Positions 21,707 to 29,542 of a stretch of DNA of 64,000 nt are shown piece after piece. Source of the stretch: JACVRW01 sp963803245 (lineage in GTDB: Bacteria; Actinomycetota; Thermoleophilia; Solirubrobacterales; Thermoleophilaceae); assembly GCA_963803245.1 (NCBI GenBank), contig CAWDLI010000003.1, forward strand, positions 62,001-126,000. Reading direction: 5' to 3'. Both the position numbers and the translations under genes were made by a program. The stretch's first letter is position 1, and every line of letters begins with the position of its first letter. The notes below the pieces were generated by a model that was not told the origin of the DNA, did not search any database, and saw only the letters and a list, made by a program, of their open reading frames with translations.

Positions 21707-22936
21707 ATGAGGAAGCGGCTGCTTGTGGTTGCCCTGGCTGCGTTTGGGGCGGGCCTGACAGTCCCCGGTGTGGGTGTGGCGCAAACCGCCGAGGACTCGG
21801 TGACGGGAACCGCGACCTTCCCGAATGCCGCTGTCAGATTCGACGCTCGCAGCGGTCCCGCTGGCGAGCACCCGAGCGGGGAAGTCGTGTCCAGCGGAAA
21901 TGGCTACCGGTCGCGCGTAACGTGTCTTTTGGTCGTGGGGACACGAGCGACTATCGGCGTCGACGTCCTCAATACCGGGATCGGCGGCTACTTCTTCGTC
22001 GAAGACAACAACTCGGGCACCGATCGGGCCGTCTTTCACGTTCCCACGGGCGTCTTCTTCCCGCCGACAACGTGTCCGTTGGACCCACCGCAGGGCGTGC
22101 CACTCGCCCCAGTCACGACGGGGGACATCGCCATTCGGGACGCACCATTCTTCCTGACAGATGTCAGTCAGCAAGCCGCTGGCAGCACTCATGACTCGGC
22201 CGACAACAAGACTGCGACAGTCACTTGCCCCGCAGGCAAGCGGATAGTTGGACCGTGGGCGAGCATCTCGCGCCCCGGCGAGGTCGGCCTAGACGACGTC
22301 GTGCCCAACCGCAACTTGACGGCGGTCACGGCGCGAGGCCTGGAGGACGAGGACGGAGCAGCGACCATATGGCAGGTCGTCGCGCACGCCGTTTGTGCTG
22401 GACCCCCACCCGGCCTCGAGCGAGCGGCCGCCACCAGCGCACTCGACTCGGCGAACGTCAAGACAGCCGTCGCGCGGTGCTCGCCCAGTAAACGCCTGAT
22501 CGGCACCGGCGCAGCCATCAATGCTGGCATCGGCCAGGTCGTCCTCGACGACATCCATCCATCCGGCGATCTCACACACGTCCGGACGAAAGGGGTCGAG
22601 GACGAAACCGGCTTCAACCAACCGTGGAGCATCACCGCGATAGCAATCTGCTCGTATCCGCCATCCGGTCTCAACCGCGTCGCCGGAACCTCTCAGCTCG
22701 GCTCCGCACCCACCTCCGAAGCCGGGGCACCACCCTGTCAAGTCACGCTCGGCCGCGGCAGCCTCATCAACGCAGGCCTAGGCCAAGTCAGGGGCATCTT
22801 CAGCGACGTCCACTTCGGCCACCTAACGGTCGCAGCGACCGAAGACCAAAGCGGCTTCGACGGCCTCTGGAACATGACAGCGTTCTCGATCTGCGCCGAC
22901 GCGGCGTCGACCACGACCACCCGCTCCAACAACTAA
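21707..22936 (+). CDS. Secreted surface protein: ARSGP domain plus three-fold repeat
   Basis: The 409-residue protein begins MRKRLLVVALAAFGAGLTVP with signal peptidase site near V-A-Q-T. Residues about 28-150 hold the domain shared with the two upstream surface genes (EDSVTGTATFPN, RFDARSGPAGEHPSG, VTCLLVVGTRATIGV). Residues about 160-400 contain three repeats of roughly 75-80 residues, each with K-T-A-x-V-x-C-P/S-x-x-K-R-x-x-G, G-Q-V-x-L-D-D and a C-terminal A-x-A-I-C-x-x-P-P-x-G-L motif; the third is the most diverged. One Cys pair per repeat suggests disulfides. Function unknown. Confidence 0.75.
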   Translation: MRKRLLVVALAAFGAGLTVPGVGVAQTAEDSVTGTATFPNAAVRFDARSGPAGEHPSGEVVSSGNGYRSRVTCLLVVGTRATIGVDVLNTGIGGYFFVEDNNSGTDRAVFHVPTGVFFPPTTCPLDPPQGVPLAPVTTGDIAIRDAPFFLTDVSQQAAGSTHDSADNKTATVTCPAGKRIVGPWASISRPGEVGLDDVVPNRNLTAVTARGLEDEDGAATIWQVVAHAVCAGPPPGLERAAATSALDSANVKTAVARCSPSKRLIGTGAAINAGIGQVVLDDIHPSGDLTHVRTKGVEDETGFNQPWSITAIAICSYPPSGLNRVAGTSQLGSAPTSEAGAPPCQVTLGRGSLINAGLGQVRGIFSDVHFGHLTVAATEDQSGFDGLWNMTAFSICADAASTTTTRSNN

Positions 22937-22987
22937 CGGGTCATCGCGCAAACCGGTCGACCCCTCGGTGAGGGTGCTCGCACAGGG

Positions 22988-23137
22988 TCATGCCGCCGGC
23001 CGGCGGATCCTGCGGCGCTTGCCGCAACCACAGGTCCAGGTATGCAGGATGTAGCGGGCCTTGCCGAACGTGGCCCAGCGGGACCGTTGCTTGCGTCCCC
23101 CCAGGCTCGAGCCGCAGCGTGTGCAGCTGATCGGCAT
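22988..23137 (-). CDS. Small zinc-ribbon protein
   Basis: The 49-residue protein MPISCTRCGSSLGGRKQRSR continues WATFGKARYILHTW and TCGCGKRRRIRRPAA. CxxC plus CxC and a strongly basic tail suggest a zinc-bound nucleic-acid or ribosome contact. ATG 23137 is chosen as the first Met of the Cys-containing part; a longer upstream frame has shadow composition. Function unknown. Confidence 0.5.
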   Translation of the reverse strand: MPISCTRCGSSLGGRKQRSRWATFGKARYILHTWTCGCGKRRRIRRPAA

Positions 23138-23300
23138 CGTCAACCCTGCCGCCGGCCGTGAGGCGTGGCCGGTGAACGGCGTATCGTCCAACGCGATCGA
23201 AAGGCCTTGGATCTCCTCTCGGGGTCGACGCTGAAATGCCGGCCCTGGTCGTGGAGGAGCCGTGTGCCCCTCCAAGGTCGTAGACGGGCGGTCCCGGCTC

Positions 23301-23335
23301 GCGTGCCAGTTGGCGTGCCAGTCGCGTGCCAGCAG
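23301..23335 (+). repeat. Three tandem GCGTGCCAG units
   Basis: GCGTGCCAG occurs at 23301, 23313 and 23324 (unit 11-12 nt) in a 274-nt gene-free stretch (23138-23411). Too short for CRISPR; function unknown. Confidence 0.5.
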
Positions 23336-23411
23336 CACGGGTCGATACGGGTCCATACCGGCACCCGTTCGGCTCAGGAATGCGGGGGTAGGCTCTAGGC
23401 CGCGGCGGCGT

Positions 23412-23813
23412 TCAGATGTAGTACATCTGCGCGCCCGCCGCCTGGGCCTCGCGCTCCGCCAGCTCGGCGATCGTCGTGCCCGCCAGCACGGTGCGGGCCG
23501 CCTCCACCGCCTCGGTCCAGATCGGGCCGGACTCGGCGGCGTCCGCTCCCAGTTCGCCCTCCAGCAGCTCGACGATCTCGAGCACGGTTACGTCGGAGGG
23601 TGAGCGGGCGAAGTTGTAGCCGCCCTTGACTCCGCGCTGGCTCTGGAGGATCCCGGCACGACGCAGGGTGGCGAAGAGGCCTTCGAGGAACTGCACGGGA
23701 ATGTCACGCGCCCTGGCGATCTCTCCGATCGGAACCGGCGCGCCGCGGCCGCGGCGGGCCAGCTCGGCGAGAGCGCGTACCGCGTACGGGGACTTCGTGG
23801 TGATGACCAGCAC
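23412..23813 (-). CDS. Rrf2 family transcriptional regulator
   Basis: The 133-residue protein LVITTKSPYAVRALAELARR opens with the Rrf2 winged-helix: I-G-E-I-A-R-A-R-D-I-P, FLEGLFATLRRAGIL and SQRGVKGGYNFARSP. There are no cysteines, so it cannot hold the Fe-S cluster of IscR/NsrR and is closer to CymR-like or other cluster-free members. Start is GTG 23813 behind a TAGAGT box. It is divergent from vanZ with overlapping promoters, so it may regulate that gene and itself. Target unknown. Confidence 0.85.
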   Translation of the reverse strand: MLVITTKSPYAVRALAELARRGRGAPVPIGEIARARDIPVQFLEGLFATLRRAGILQSQRGVKGGYNFARSPSDVTVLEIVELLEGELGADAAESGPIWTEAVEAARTVLAGTTIAELAEREAQAAGAQMYYI

Positions 23814-23822
23814 CGGCGACCC

Positions 23823-23832
23823 ACTCTACGGT
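23823..23832. promoter_or_regulatory. Overlapping divergent -10 boxes
   Basis: Minus strand TAGAGT (23828-23823) is 9 nt before the Rrf2 GTG; plus strand TACGGT (23827-23832) is 6 nt before ATG 23839 of vanZ. The two hexamers share the TA at 23827-23828, so RNA polymerase can serve only one side at a time. Confidence 0.45.
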
Positions 23833-23838
23833 ATGCGC

Positions 23839-24219
23839 ATGTCTCTGAATCGCGGCGCGGGCCTCTGGCTCCCCCCGGTCGCGTTGATGGCGATCATCTT
23901 CTTCTTCTCGGCCCAGCCAGACCTCAGCTCGGGGCTCGGCGTGGTGGACCTCGTGCTGCGGAAGATCGTGCACTTCATGGAGTACGGGCTGCTCTGCTTC
24001 CTCCTCTGGCGCGCGCTCCGGACCGTCACGAGCCCGGACCGGGCCATCCTGCTCGCGCTGCTCATCGCCTCGGCATACGCGGCCACGGACGAGTGGCACC
24101 AGACGTACGTCGAGGGTCGTCACGGCACCCCCGTCGACTGGCTGATCGACTCCGCCGGAGCCTTCGTGGTCGCCGCTCGGCTGTGGACGCTCGAGCAACG
24201 CCGTCGCGTATCCGCCTGA
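23839..24219 (+). CDS. VanZ-like family membrane protein
   Basis: The 126-residue protein has four hydrophobic segments (LWLPPVALMAIIFFFS; the helix with KIVHFMEYGLLCFLLW; AILLALLIASAYAATDEW; WLIDSAGAFVVAARL). The VanZ hallmarks are K-x-x-H-F-x-E-Y, T-D-E-W-H-Q and D-x-x-x-D-S-x-G. VanZ relatives influence cell-envelope antibiotic tolerance by an unknown mechanism. ATG 23839 fits a leaderless start; ATG 23833 two codons upstream is the alternative. Its TGA overlaps the kinase ATG by one base (TGATG). Confidence 0.85.
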   Translation: MSLNRGAGLWLPPVALMAIIFFFSAQPDLSSGLGVVDLVLRKIVHFMEYGLLCFLLWRALRTVTSPDRAILLALLIASAYAATDEWHQTYVEGRHGTPVDWLIDSAGAFVVAARLWTLEQRRRVSA

Positions 24220-25379
24220 TGCACCGATTCTCGATCGCGTCGGTCCCTCCCGTGCTGGTGTTCGCCGCCGCGCGGCTCGCGCTGGCGGTGGCCGGGCTGG
24301 CCGCCGTGGCGATCACCCGCTACGACGGCTGGGAGAGCACTGCCCTCGTCATCGGCGGCCTGGTCGTGCCCTGGTCGCTGGGGGTTCTGGTGGTCGCCCT
24401 GCGCAACGAGGAGGCCGCCCTAGGCCTGGTCGTGATGGGAGGCGACCTGCTTGTGCTGCTGGCCGTCGAACTGGTCACACCCGACGCCTCCCGCGGGGTC
24501 AGGTCTGCGGCCACCTTCCTCGTCGCCGCCCACGCCCACTTCCAGGGGGAACGGCGCGGGGTGCTGCTCGCGGTCGTCTGGGTCACCGTGCTCGTGGCCG
24601 GCTCGGTGATCCGCGGCGGCTCGTCGCTCGACTCCCACGTGGTCGCCTTCCACGACACGCTGTTTGCGCTCGCGACGATTTCGACGGGCCTGGTGGTGGG
24701 CCGTCTGCGCACCGCCGAGACGGCTTCGCGACTCCAGGCGCGCGATCTCTCGCGTCACACCATGCGTGAGGAGGCCGAGGTGCGCCGCCGCGTGGCGCAG
24801 TCGATCCACGACGGGCCCGTCCAGGATCTGATCGGGCTGGACATGATCCTCTCGACGCTCGGACGAGAGCTCGAGGGCGACGGGAAGACACGAGCGCGCG
24901 AGCTGCTCACGGACGCCCGCGAGCTGACCACCCACAACGTCCAGGCTCTGCGCGACGAGATGGTGGACCTCGGTCCCTACGGCTTTCAGGACGTGACGCT
25001 CGCGGCCGCCATCGAAGGCTCCGTTCCGACCTGGATGCGCCGCTACGAGATCGACATCCGCCTCGAGCTCGACCCGGAGCTGCTGCCCCCGAAGGTGGCC
25101 GGCGAGCTCTTCCGGATCTCCCAGGAGGCCGTGATCAACGCCGGGCGCCACGCCGGCGCGTCCACGGTCTGGGTGACCCTCCGCCGCGACGATCACGCGG
25201 TGGAGCTGAAGGTGGCCGACGACGGCAAGGGCTTCGAGCTGACAGGCCAGAAGCCGGGACACCTCGGCCTCGCGAGCATGCGCGAGCGGGCGGAGCTGCT
25301 CGACGGTCAGCTCGACATCCGGACCTCGGGAGCCGGCACCGTCGTGACCGCCCGCGCTCCCCTCCCCGACGCGGGCTAG
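24219..25379 (+). CDS. NarL-type sensor histidine kinase
   Basis: The 386-residue kinase has an N-terminal membrane domain with about five or six TM helices (10-165), a HisKA_3 dimerisation domain with RRRVAQSIHDGPVQDL (phospho-acceptor His 197) and a HATPase domain: QEAVINAGRHA (N box, Asn 307), DDGKGF (G1, 335-339 region) and GLASMRERAELLDG (G2). It would phosphorylate a LuxR-type response regulator; none is adjacent (the LuxR-tailed protein at 27047 lacks a receiver domain). Translationally coupled to vanZ, so it may sense envelope state. Stop codon overlaps that of the convergent ThDP enzyme by 4 nt. Confidence 0.9.
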   Translation: MHRFSIASVPPVLVFAAARLALAVAGLAAVAITRYDGWESTALVIGGLVVPWSLGVLVVALRNEEAALGLVVMGGDLLVLLAVELVTPDASRGVRSAATFLVAAHAHFQGERRGVLLAVVWVTVLVAGSVIRGGSSLDSHVVAFHDTLFALATISTGLVVGRLRTAETASRLQARDLSRHTMREEAEVRRRVAQSIHDGPVQDLIGLDMILSTLGRELEGDGKTRARELLTDARELTTHNVQALRDEMVDLGPYGFQDVTLAAAIEGSVPTWMRRYEIDIRLELDPELLPPKVAGELFRISQEAVINAGRHAGASTVWVTLRRDDHAVELKVADDGKGFELTGQKPGHLGLASMRERAELLDGQLDIRTSGAGTVVTARAPLPDAG

Positions 25380-26974
25380 GCGAGCGCCATGCCGGGCGCG
25401 ACCCGGACCTCTACCAGCGATGGCGACTCGGAGGCGATGGCGTCGCCGAGCGCCGCGTGCAGCTCGTCGCGCGTCTGCACACTGCTCGCGGCGACACCGT
25501 AGCCGGAGGCCACGGCCGCGACGTCGAGGGCCGGCAGGTCGAGGCCCGGCGCGCCGGTGACCGACTCGATCGAGGCGAACCACTTCAGGATCGCGTACTC
25601 CTCGTTTCGAAGGATCAGGAACGTCACGGGGACGTCGTAGGCCACCGCCGTCCAGAAGCCCTGGATCGCGTACTGGGCCGACCCTTCCCCCAGCACGCAC
25701 ACCACGGGCCGCTCAGGCTGGGCCAGCTGGACGCCGATGGCCGCGGCCAGCCCGAAACCGAGGCCGCCGCCGGCCCCGAAGTAGTAGCTGCCGGGGCGCG
25801 AGATGCGCAGGCGGTTCCGAATCGCCACTGTGCTCGACGGAGCCTCCAGCACCAGGATGCCGTCGTCGGGAAACACCTCCGCGAGCGTGGCCGCCGCCGC
25901 CGAGCCGCTCATCGGATCGGCCTCCCCCGGCGGCTCCGGCGCGGGGCGCTGCGGAGGCGGGTCGGACTCGGACTGGTCGAGCACCGCAAGCAGCGCCTCG
26001 AGCGTGAGCACGGGGTCGGCCACCAGCGCGTCGCCCATCGGGGCCCGCGCCGCCTCGTCCGGATCGCTGGTGATCGCCACGAGCGACGCGCCGTCCGGCA
26101 GCGGCGGCCCCGGGATGTTGGGGTAGTACGGGAAGACCGAGGACCCGGCCACCAGCACGAGATCGTGCCCGGCGATCGTCTCCGCGAGCGGGCCCACGGC
26201 GGGCGGCAGCATGCCCTGGAACGCCGGATGATCCTCGGGGAACCCGAGCCGTCCCCCACCCGTCGCGGGCGTGGCCCAGACCGGCAGGCGCAGCCGCTCC
26301 GCGAGCGCCACGGCGGCGTCCCAGCCACGACGCGAATCCAGGTCCGGCCCGACCACGAGGACAGGGTGGGACGCGCCGGCCAGTCTCTCCCCCAGTCCGC
26401 GAACTGCCGCCGGGTCGGGCTGCGCTGCCCCGGAGACCGTCCGCTCCAGCTGGTGCGGCGTGGCGACGGGGTCGACCTCGGCCGCCCAGTCGTCCATCGG
26501 GATCGACACGAACACGGGGCCGCGCGGCGGCAGCGAGGCGAGGTGCGCCCCGCGCGCCAGCGCGTGCGGCACGTCCTCAGCGCGCGGCGGCTCGTAGCTC
26601 CACTTGACGAGCGGGTGCGGCATCCGGACCGCATCGCGGTTCGTGAGGTTGGCCTGGAGCGTCATGAGCGAGCGCGCCTGCTGCCCGGCGGTCACCAGCA
26701 GCGGCGTCTTGTTGGCCTGTGCGTTGAAGATCGCGCCCATGCCGTTGCCCACGCCCGGCGCGGTGTGGAGGTTGACCATCGTCGTACGCCCGCTCGCCTG
26801 CGCGAAGCCGTCGGCCATGCCCACGGCGACGATCTCGTGGAGGCCCAGCACGTAGCGGAAGTCGTCGGGGAAGTCCGCGAGCATCGGCAGCTCCGTGGAG
26901 CCGGGATTGCCGAACACGGTGGTCATCCCGCGCTCGCGGAGAAGGTCCAGGGTCGCTTCGCGCACGCTCGCCAT
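25376..26974 (-). CDS. ThDP-dependent benzoylformate-decarboxylase-like enzyme
   Basis: The 532-residue protein has the three-domain ThDP decarboxylase plan: PYR domain (FGNPGSTELPML), central domain, and PP domain with GEGSAQYAIQ in place of GDGS. Compared with Pseudomonas benzoylformate decarboxylase (from memory) Ser 26, Glu 47 and His 70 are present at the same numbers, but the second catalytic His (281 in V-F-R-Y-H-Q-Y) is replaced by Tyr (about 284, VFPYYPN). The substrate may therefore differ from benzoylformate. ATG 26974 chosen; an ATG at 26995 adds seven residues. No mandelate-pathway genes are nearby. Confidence 0.8.
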   Translation of the reverse strand: MASVREATLDLLRERGMTTVFGNPGSTELPMLADFPDDFRYVLGLHEIVAVGMADGFAQASGRTTMVNLHTAPGVGNGMGAIFNAQANKTPLLVTAGQQARSLMTLQANLTNRDAVRMPHPLVKWSYEPPRAEDVPHALARGAHLASLPPRGPVFVSIPMDDWAAEVDPVATPHQLERTVSGAAQPDPAAVRGLGERLAGASHPVLVVGPDLDSRRGWDAAVALAERLRLPVWATPATGGGRLGFPEDHPAFQGMLPPAVGPLAETIAGHDLVLVAGSSVFPYYPNIPGPPLPDGASLVAITSDPDEAARAPMGDALVADPVLTLEALLAVLDQSESDPPPQRPAPEPPGEADPMSGSAAAATLAEVFPDDGILVLEAPSSTVAIRNRLRISRPGSYYFGAGGGLGFGLAAAIGVQLAQPERPVVCVLGEGSAQYAIQGFWTAVAYDVPVTFLILRNEEYAILKWFASIESVTGAPGLDLPALDVAAVASGYGVAASSVQTRDELHAALGDAIASESPSLVEVRVAPGMALA

Positions 26975-27002
26975 CGGCGCGCGCCAGCATTTCACAGCGG
27001 CA

Positions 27003-27041
27003 GTTGCGGAAGCAGCCGACTCGGCCGGCTGCGCACCGATG
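27003..27041 (+). repeat. Palindromic interspersed repeat, copy 1
   Basis: Runs from GTTGCGGAAGC through an imperfect palindrome (AGCCGACTCGGCCGGCT) to GCGCACCGATG. Matches copies at 34695, 47811 and 59454. Lies between the HDOD gene and the ThDP-enzyme gene. Confidence 0.6.
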
Positions 27042-27046
27042 TCTTC

Positions 27047-28120
27047 CTAGATCCACCCGCGCTCGGTGGCGATCAGGACTGCCTGTGCGCGGTCCACGGC
27101 ACCCAGCTTTGAATAGGTGTTGTGGAGGTGCGTGCGCACGGTGCTGGTGGACAGCTCGAGCTCCTGTGCGATCTGCTTGTAGACCTTGCCCTCGGCGAGT
27201 CGCTTCAGCACCTCGACCTCGCGCCCGGAGAGCGGGCACGGATCCACGTGGCGCTTGGCGCCCGAGCCGCCCTGCGGCAGCTCGTACATGACCGAGCGCA
27301 GCTGCTCGGTGGAGAGCCCGCATGCCTGCGCGGCCTTGAGAAGCTGATTCGGCGAGACGGCCTGCGCGTGCCCGTAGTGGGCGAGCATGTCGGCGAGACG
27401 CACCAGCGCGGCCTCGCCCTCGGCGTCCTCGGCGTGATGGCGCTCGATGGCCAGGGCCAGCCGGTTCGGCAGGCCCCAGCGGCGAGCGAGCACGCCGCCC
27501 ACGAGCGCGTGGTCCACACCGAGCTCGAGCCGCTCGCGCCGGATCCGAGCCTCCGGGGTCCGGGCCTCGCCGTGGATCTGGTCCGGGTAGCCGGGGTAGG
27601 CGTGCGCGAGCACGAGCTTTCCGATGTCGTGCAGGAGCGCCGTGCAGAGAAGCTCGTCGCGGTCCTCGTAGTCGATCTCGCGAGCGAGCCGGTCGGCGGC
27701 GGACTGCGTGGCCACGGCGTGCAGGCGGAAGCGCTCCGGCATGAGGTCCCAGCCCGGCGTGCGCTCGAAGAAGTCGAATGTGGCCGCCCGCGCCGCGAGC
27801 TGCTCCACGCCGTCGGGCGAGAGGACCTCGACGGCCTCGGGGATGCTCGCGATCTTGCCCTTCTTGCGCTGCACCGCGCGATTGGCGATGCGCAGCACCG
27901 TGATCACGAGCGCGACGTCGGACTCCACCGCGGCGACGACCTCGCCCACGGACGCGTGGTCCTCGCGGACCACCCGCAGCACGCGGTTGCGCGACTCGGC
28001 GAGCGCCGGAAATGCCTCAAGTGCCTCGAACGCGACCGTCAACCTCCGACCGTGCCCCTCTGCGGCGCTCGGTACGACGGTCTCGGCGTTGTTCGGCGGC
28101 GTTATCGGTACAGCTCGCAC
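27047..28120 (-). CDS. HDOD domain protein with C-terminal LuxR-type HTH
   Basis: The protein (357 residues from GTG 28120) carries an HDOD/HD-like signalling domain: LTVAFEALEAFPALAESRNR, then DVALVITVLRIANR, the HD motif LLHDIGKLVLAHAYPGY, DHALVGGVLARRWGLP and IERHHAED. The last 65 residues are a LuxR-type HTH (CPLSGREVEVLKRLAEG, KVYKQIAQELELSTSTVRTH). It lacks a receiver domain, so it is a one-component regulator whose metal-dependent or pseudo-phosphohydrolase domain may bind a nucleotide signal. An ATG at 28177 would add 19 basic residues. Targets unknown. Confidence 0.85.
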   Translation of the reverse strand: MRAVPITPPNNAETVVPSAAEGHGRRLTVAFEALEAFPALAESRNRVLRVVREDHASVGEVVAAVESDVALVITVLRIANRAVQRKKGKIASIPEAVEVLSPDGVEQLAARAATFDFFERTPGWDLMPERFRLHAVATQSAADRLAREIDYEDRDELLCTALLHDIGKLVLAHAYPGYPDQIHGEARTPEARIRRERLELGVDHALVGGVLARRWGLPNRLALAIERHHAEDAEGEAALVRLADMLAHYGHAQAVSPNQLLKAAQACGLSTEQLRSVMYELPQGGSGAKRHVDPCPLSGREVEVLKRLAEGKVYKQIAQELELSTSTVRTHLHNTYSKLGAVDRAQAVLIATERGWI

Positions 28121-28246
28121 TCTTGAGCGTCCTGCCTTAGAGCTCGTGGAAAAGTGTCGACGGGACAGCCCGCGCATCCGGCGCGAGGCCCGTCCATCCC
28201 CCCCGCTATCGGCAACGAGGCGACAAAGGTTGAGTCTGCAGGCGCC

Positions 28247-29530
28247 TTAGGAAGAGGGCGGCGCGGGCCGCTCCAGAGCGGTTTCCACGCGCTCGAGCGC
28301 CTCGGCCCGGCCGAGCGCCGCCACCGACTCGAAGATGCCCGGGGACACCGTGGTGCCGCTGATCGCGACCCGCACGGGCTGGAACACGTCCTTCGGCTTG
28401 ACCCCGAGCCGCTCTACCACGGCTCGCAGCGCGGCTTCCACGGCCGCGGCGTCGAAGGAGTCCGCGGCGGCCAGCGCGTCGCGGGCGGCGCGCAGCCGGT
28501 CCAGCCCACCGTTCACCATCACCTTTTCCCACGCGCTCTCGTCGAACTCCTGGCGCTCGACCAGAAAGCCGGCGAGCGGCCAGAAGTCGGCCAGCGTCTG
28601 GAGCTTCTCCTGGCTGATCGCGACCGCCTCGAGCGGCACGTCGCGGCCCAGCGTGTCCACGAGCCGAGCGCGCAGGTCCTCCACCGGCAGCTCGCGCAGG
28701 TAGCGGCCGTTCATCCAGCGCAGCTTCTGCTCGTCGAACACGGCCGGGCTGCGCGAGACGCGACTCAGGTCGAAGGCCTCCACGAGCTCGTCCGTGGAGA
28801 AGAACGTGCCGGACTCCGTGTCGCCCCAGCCGAGCAGCGCGATGTAGTTGCGCACCGCCTCGGGGAGGTAGCCGGCCTCGCGCAGCTCCTGCACCGAGGC
28901 CGCTCCGTGGCGCTTCGAGAGCTTCTTCCCGTCCGGGCCGTGGAGGAGCGGGAGGTGCGCGTACACGGGCCGGCCGGCGCCGAGCGCCTCGAGCATCAGC
29001 GCCTGGCGCGGGGTGTTCGACAGGTGGTCGTCACCGCGGATCACGTGGGTCACCCCCATGTCCCGGTCGTCGACCGCCACGGCGAGGTTGTAGAGCGCGC
29101 TGCCGTCCGAGCGCTGGATCACGAAGTCCTGAAGCGAGGAGAGCGGGAAGCGCACCTCGCCGCGGATCAGGTCCTCGACCGCGATCTCTCCCTCGTCGGG
29201 CACCCGGAAGCGCACCGCGCCGTCGTCCTCGTAGGCGTGGTCCGACTCGAGCAGCTGCCTCACTGCGTCGGCGTGCGCCGGCGCCCGCTCGGCCTGCGAG
29301 AACGGGCCCTCGTCCCAGTCCAGCTCGAGCCAGCGGAGCGCGTCCAGGATCTGCTCAACGTTCTCCGGCGTCGAGCGCTCGCGGTCGGTGTCCTCGATCC
29401 TGAGCACGAGCGAGCCGCCCGAACCGCGGGCCGCGAGCCAGTTGTACAGTGCCGTGCGCGCCCCGCCGATGTGGAGCACCCCTGTGGGGGATGGCGCGAA
29501 CCTGACCCTCATCTTGTCGCCGGAAGTCAC
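28247..29530 (-). CDS. gltX: Glutamyl-tRNA synthetase
   Basis: This class I synthetase charges tRNA-Glu with glutamate. The 427-residue protein shows RFAPSPTGVLHIGG (HIGH-type motif at 20-23), the KMSKS-type motif KLSKR (203-207), NTPRQALMLEALG and a C-terminal anticodon-binding alpha-helical domain. It is shorter than the usual 470-490 residues, within the range of compact GltX proteins. GTG 29530 is preferred because a TAGCAT box lies exactly 6 nt upstream (leaderless); ATG 29512 is an alternative. Whether it also charges tRNA-Gln (needing gatCAB) cannot be told. It is divergent from nfo by 6 nt. Confidence 0.95.
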   Translation of the reverse strand: MTSGDKMRVRFAPSPTGVLHIGGARTALYNWLAARGSGGSLVLRIEDTDRERSTPENVEQILDALRWLELDWDEGPFSQAERAPAHADAVRQLLESDHAYEDDGAVRFRVPDEGEIAVEDLIRGEVRFPLSSLQDFVIQRSDGSALYNLAVAVDDRDMGVTHVIRGDDHLSNTPRQALMLEALGAGRPVYAHLPLLHGPDGKKLSKRHGAASVQELREAGYLPEAVRNYIALLGWGDTESGTFFSTDELVEAFDLSRVSRSPAVFDEQKLRWMNGRYLRELPVEDLRARLVDTLGRDVPLEAVAISQEKLQTLADFWPLAGFLVERQEFDESAWEKVMVNGGLDRLRAARDALAAADSFDAAAVEAALRAVVERLGVKPKDVFQPVRVAISGTTVSPGIFESVAALGRAEALERVETALERPAPPSS

Positions 29531-29536
29531 GCCTCG

Positions 29537-29542
29537 ATGCTA
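29537..29542 (-). promoter_or_regulatory. -10 box of leaderless gltX, on the nfo start codon
   Basis: Minus-strand TAGCAT, then 6 nt, then GTG of gltX. On the plus strand the same six bases are the first two codons of nfo (ATG CTA). Confidence 0.5.

Noticed and set aside
23301..23335. CRISPR-like short repeats
   Set aside because: Three 9-nt units without spacers of constant length and without cas genes; not a CRISPR array.
27047..28120. Response regulator for the nearby histidine kinase
   Set aside because: It has a LuxR-type HTH but an HDOD domain in place of a phospho-acceptor receiver domain, so it cannot be a classical partner of the kinase at 24219.
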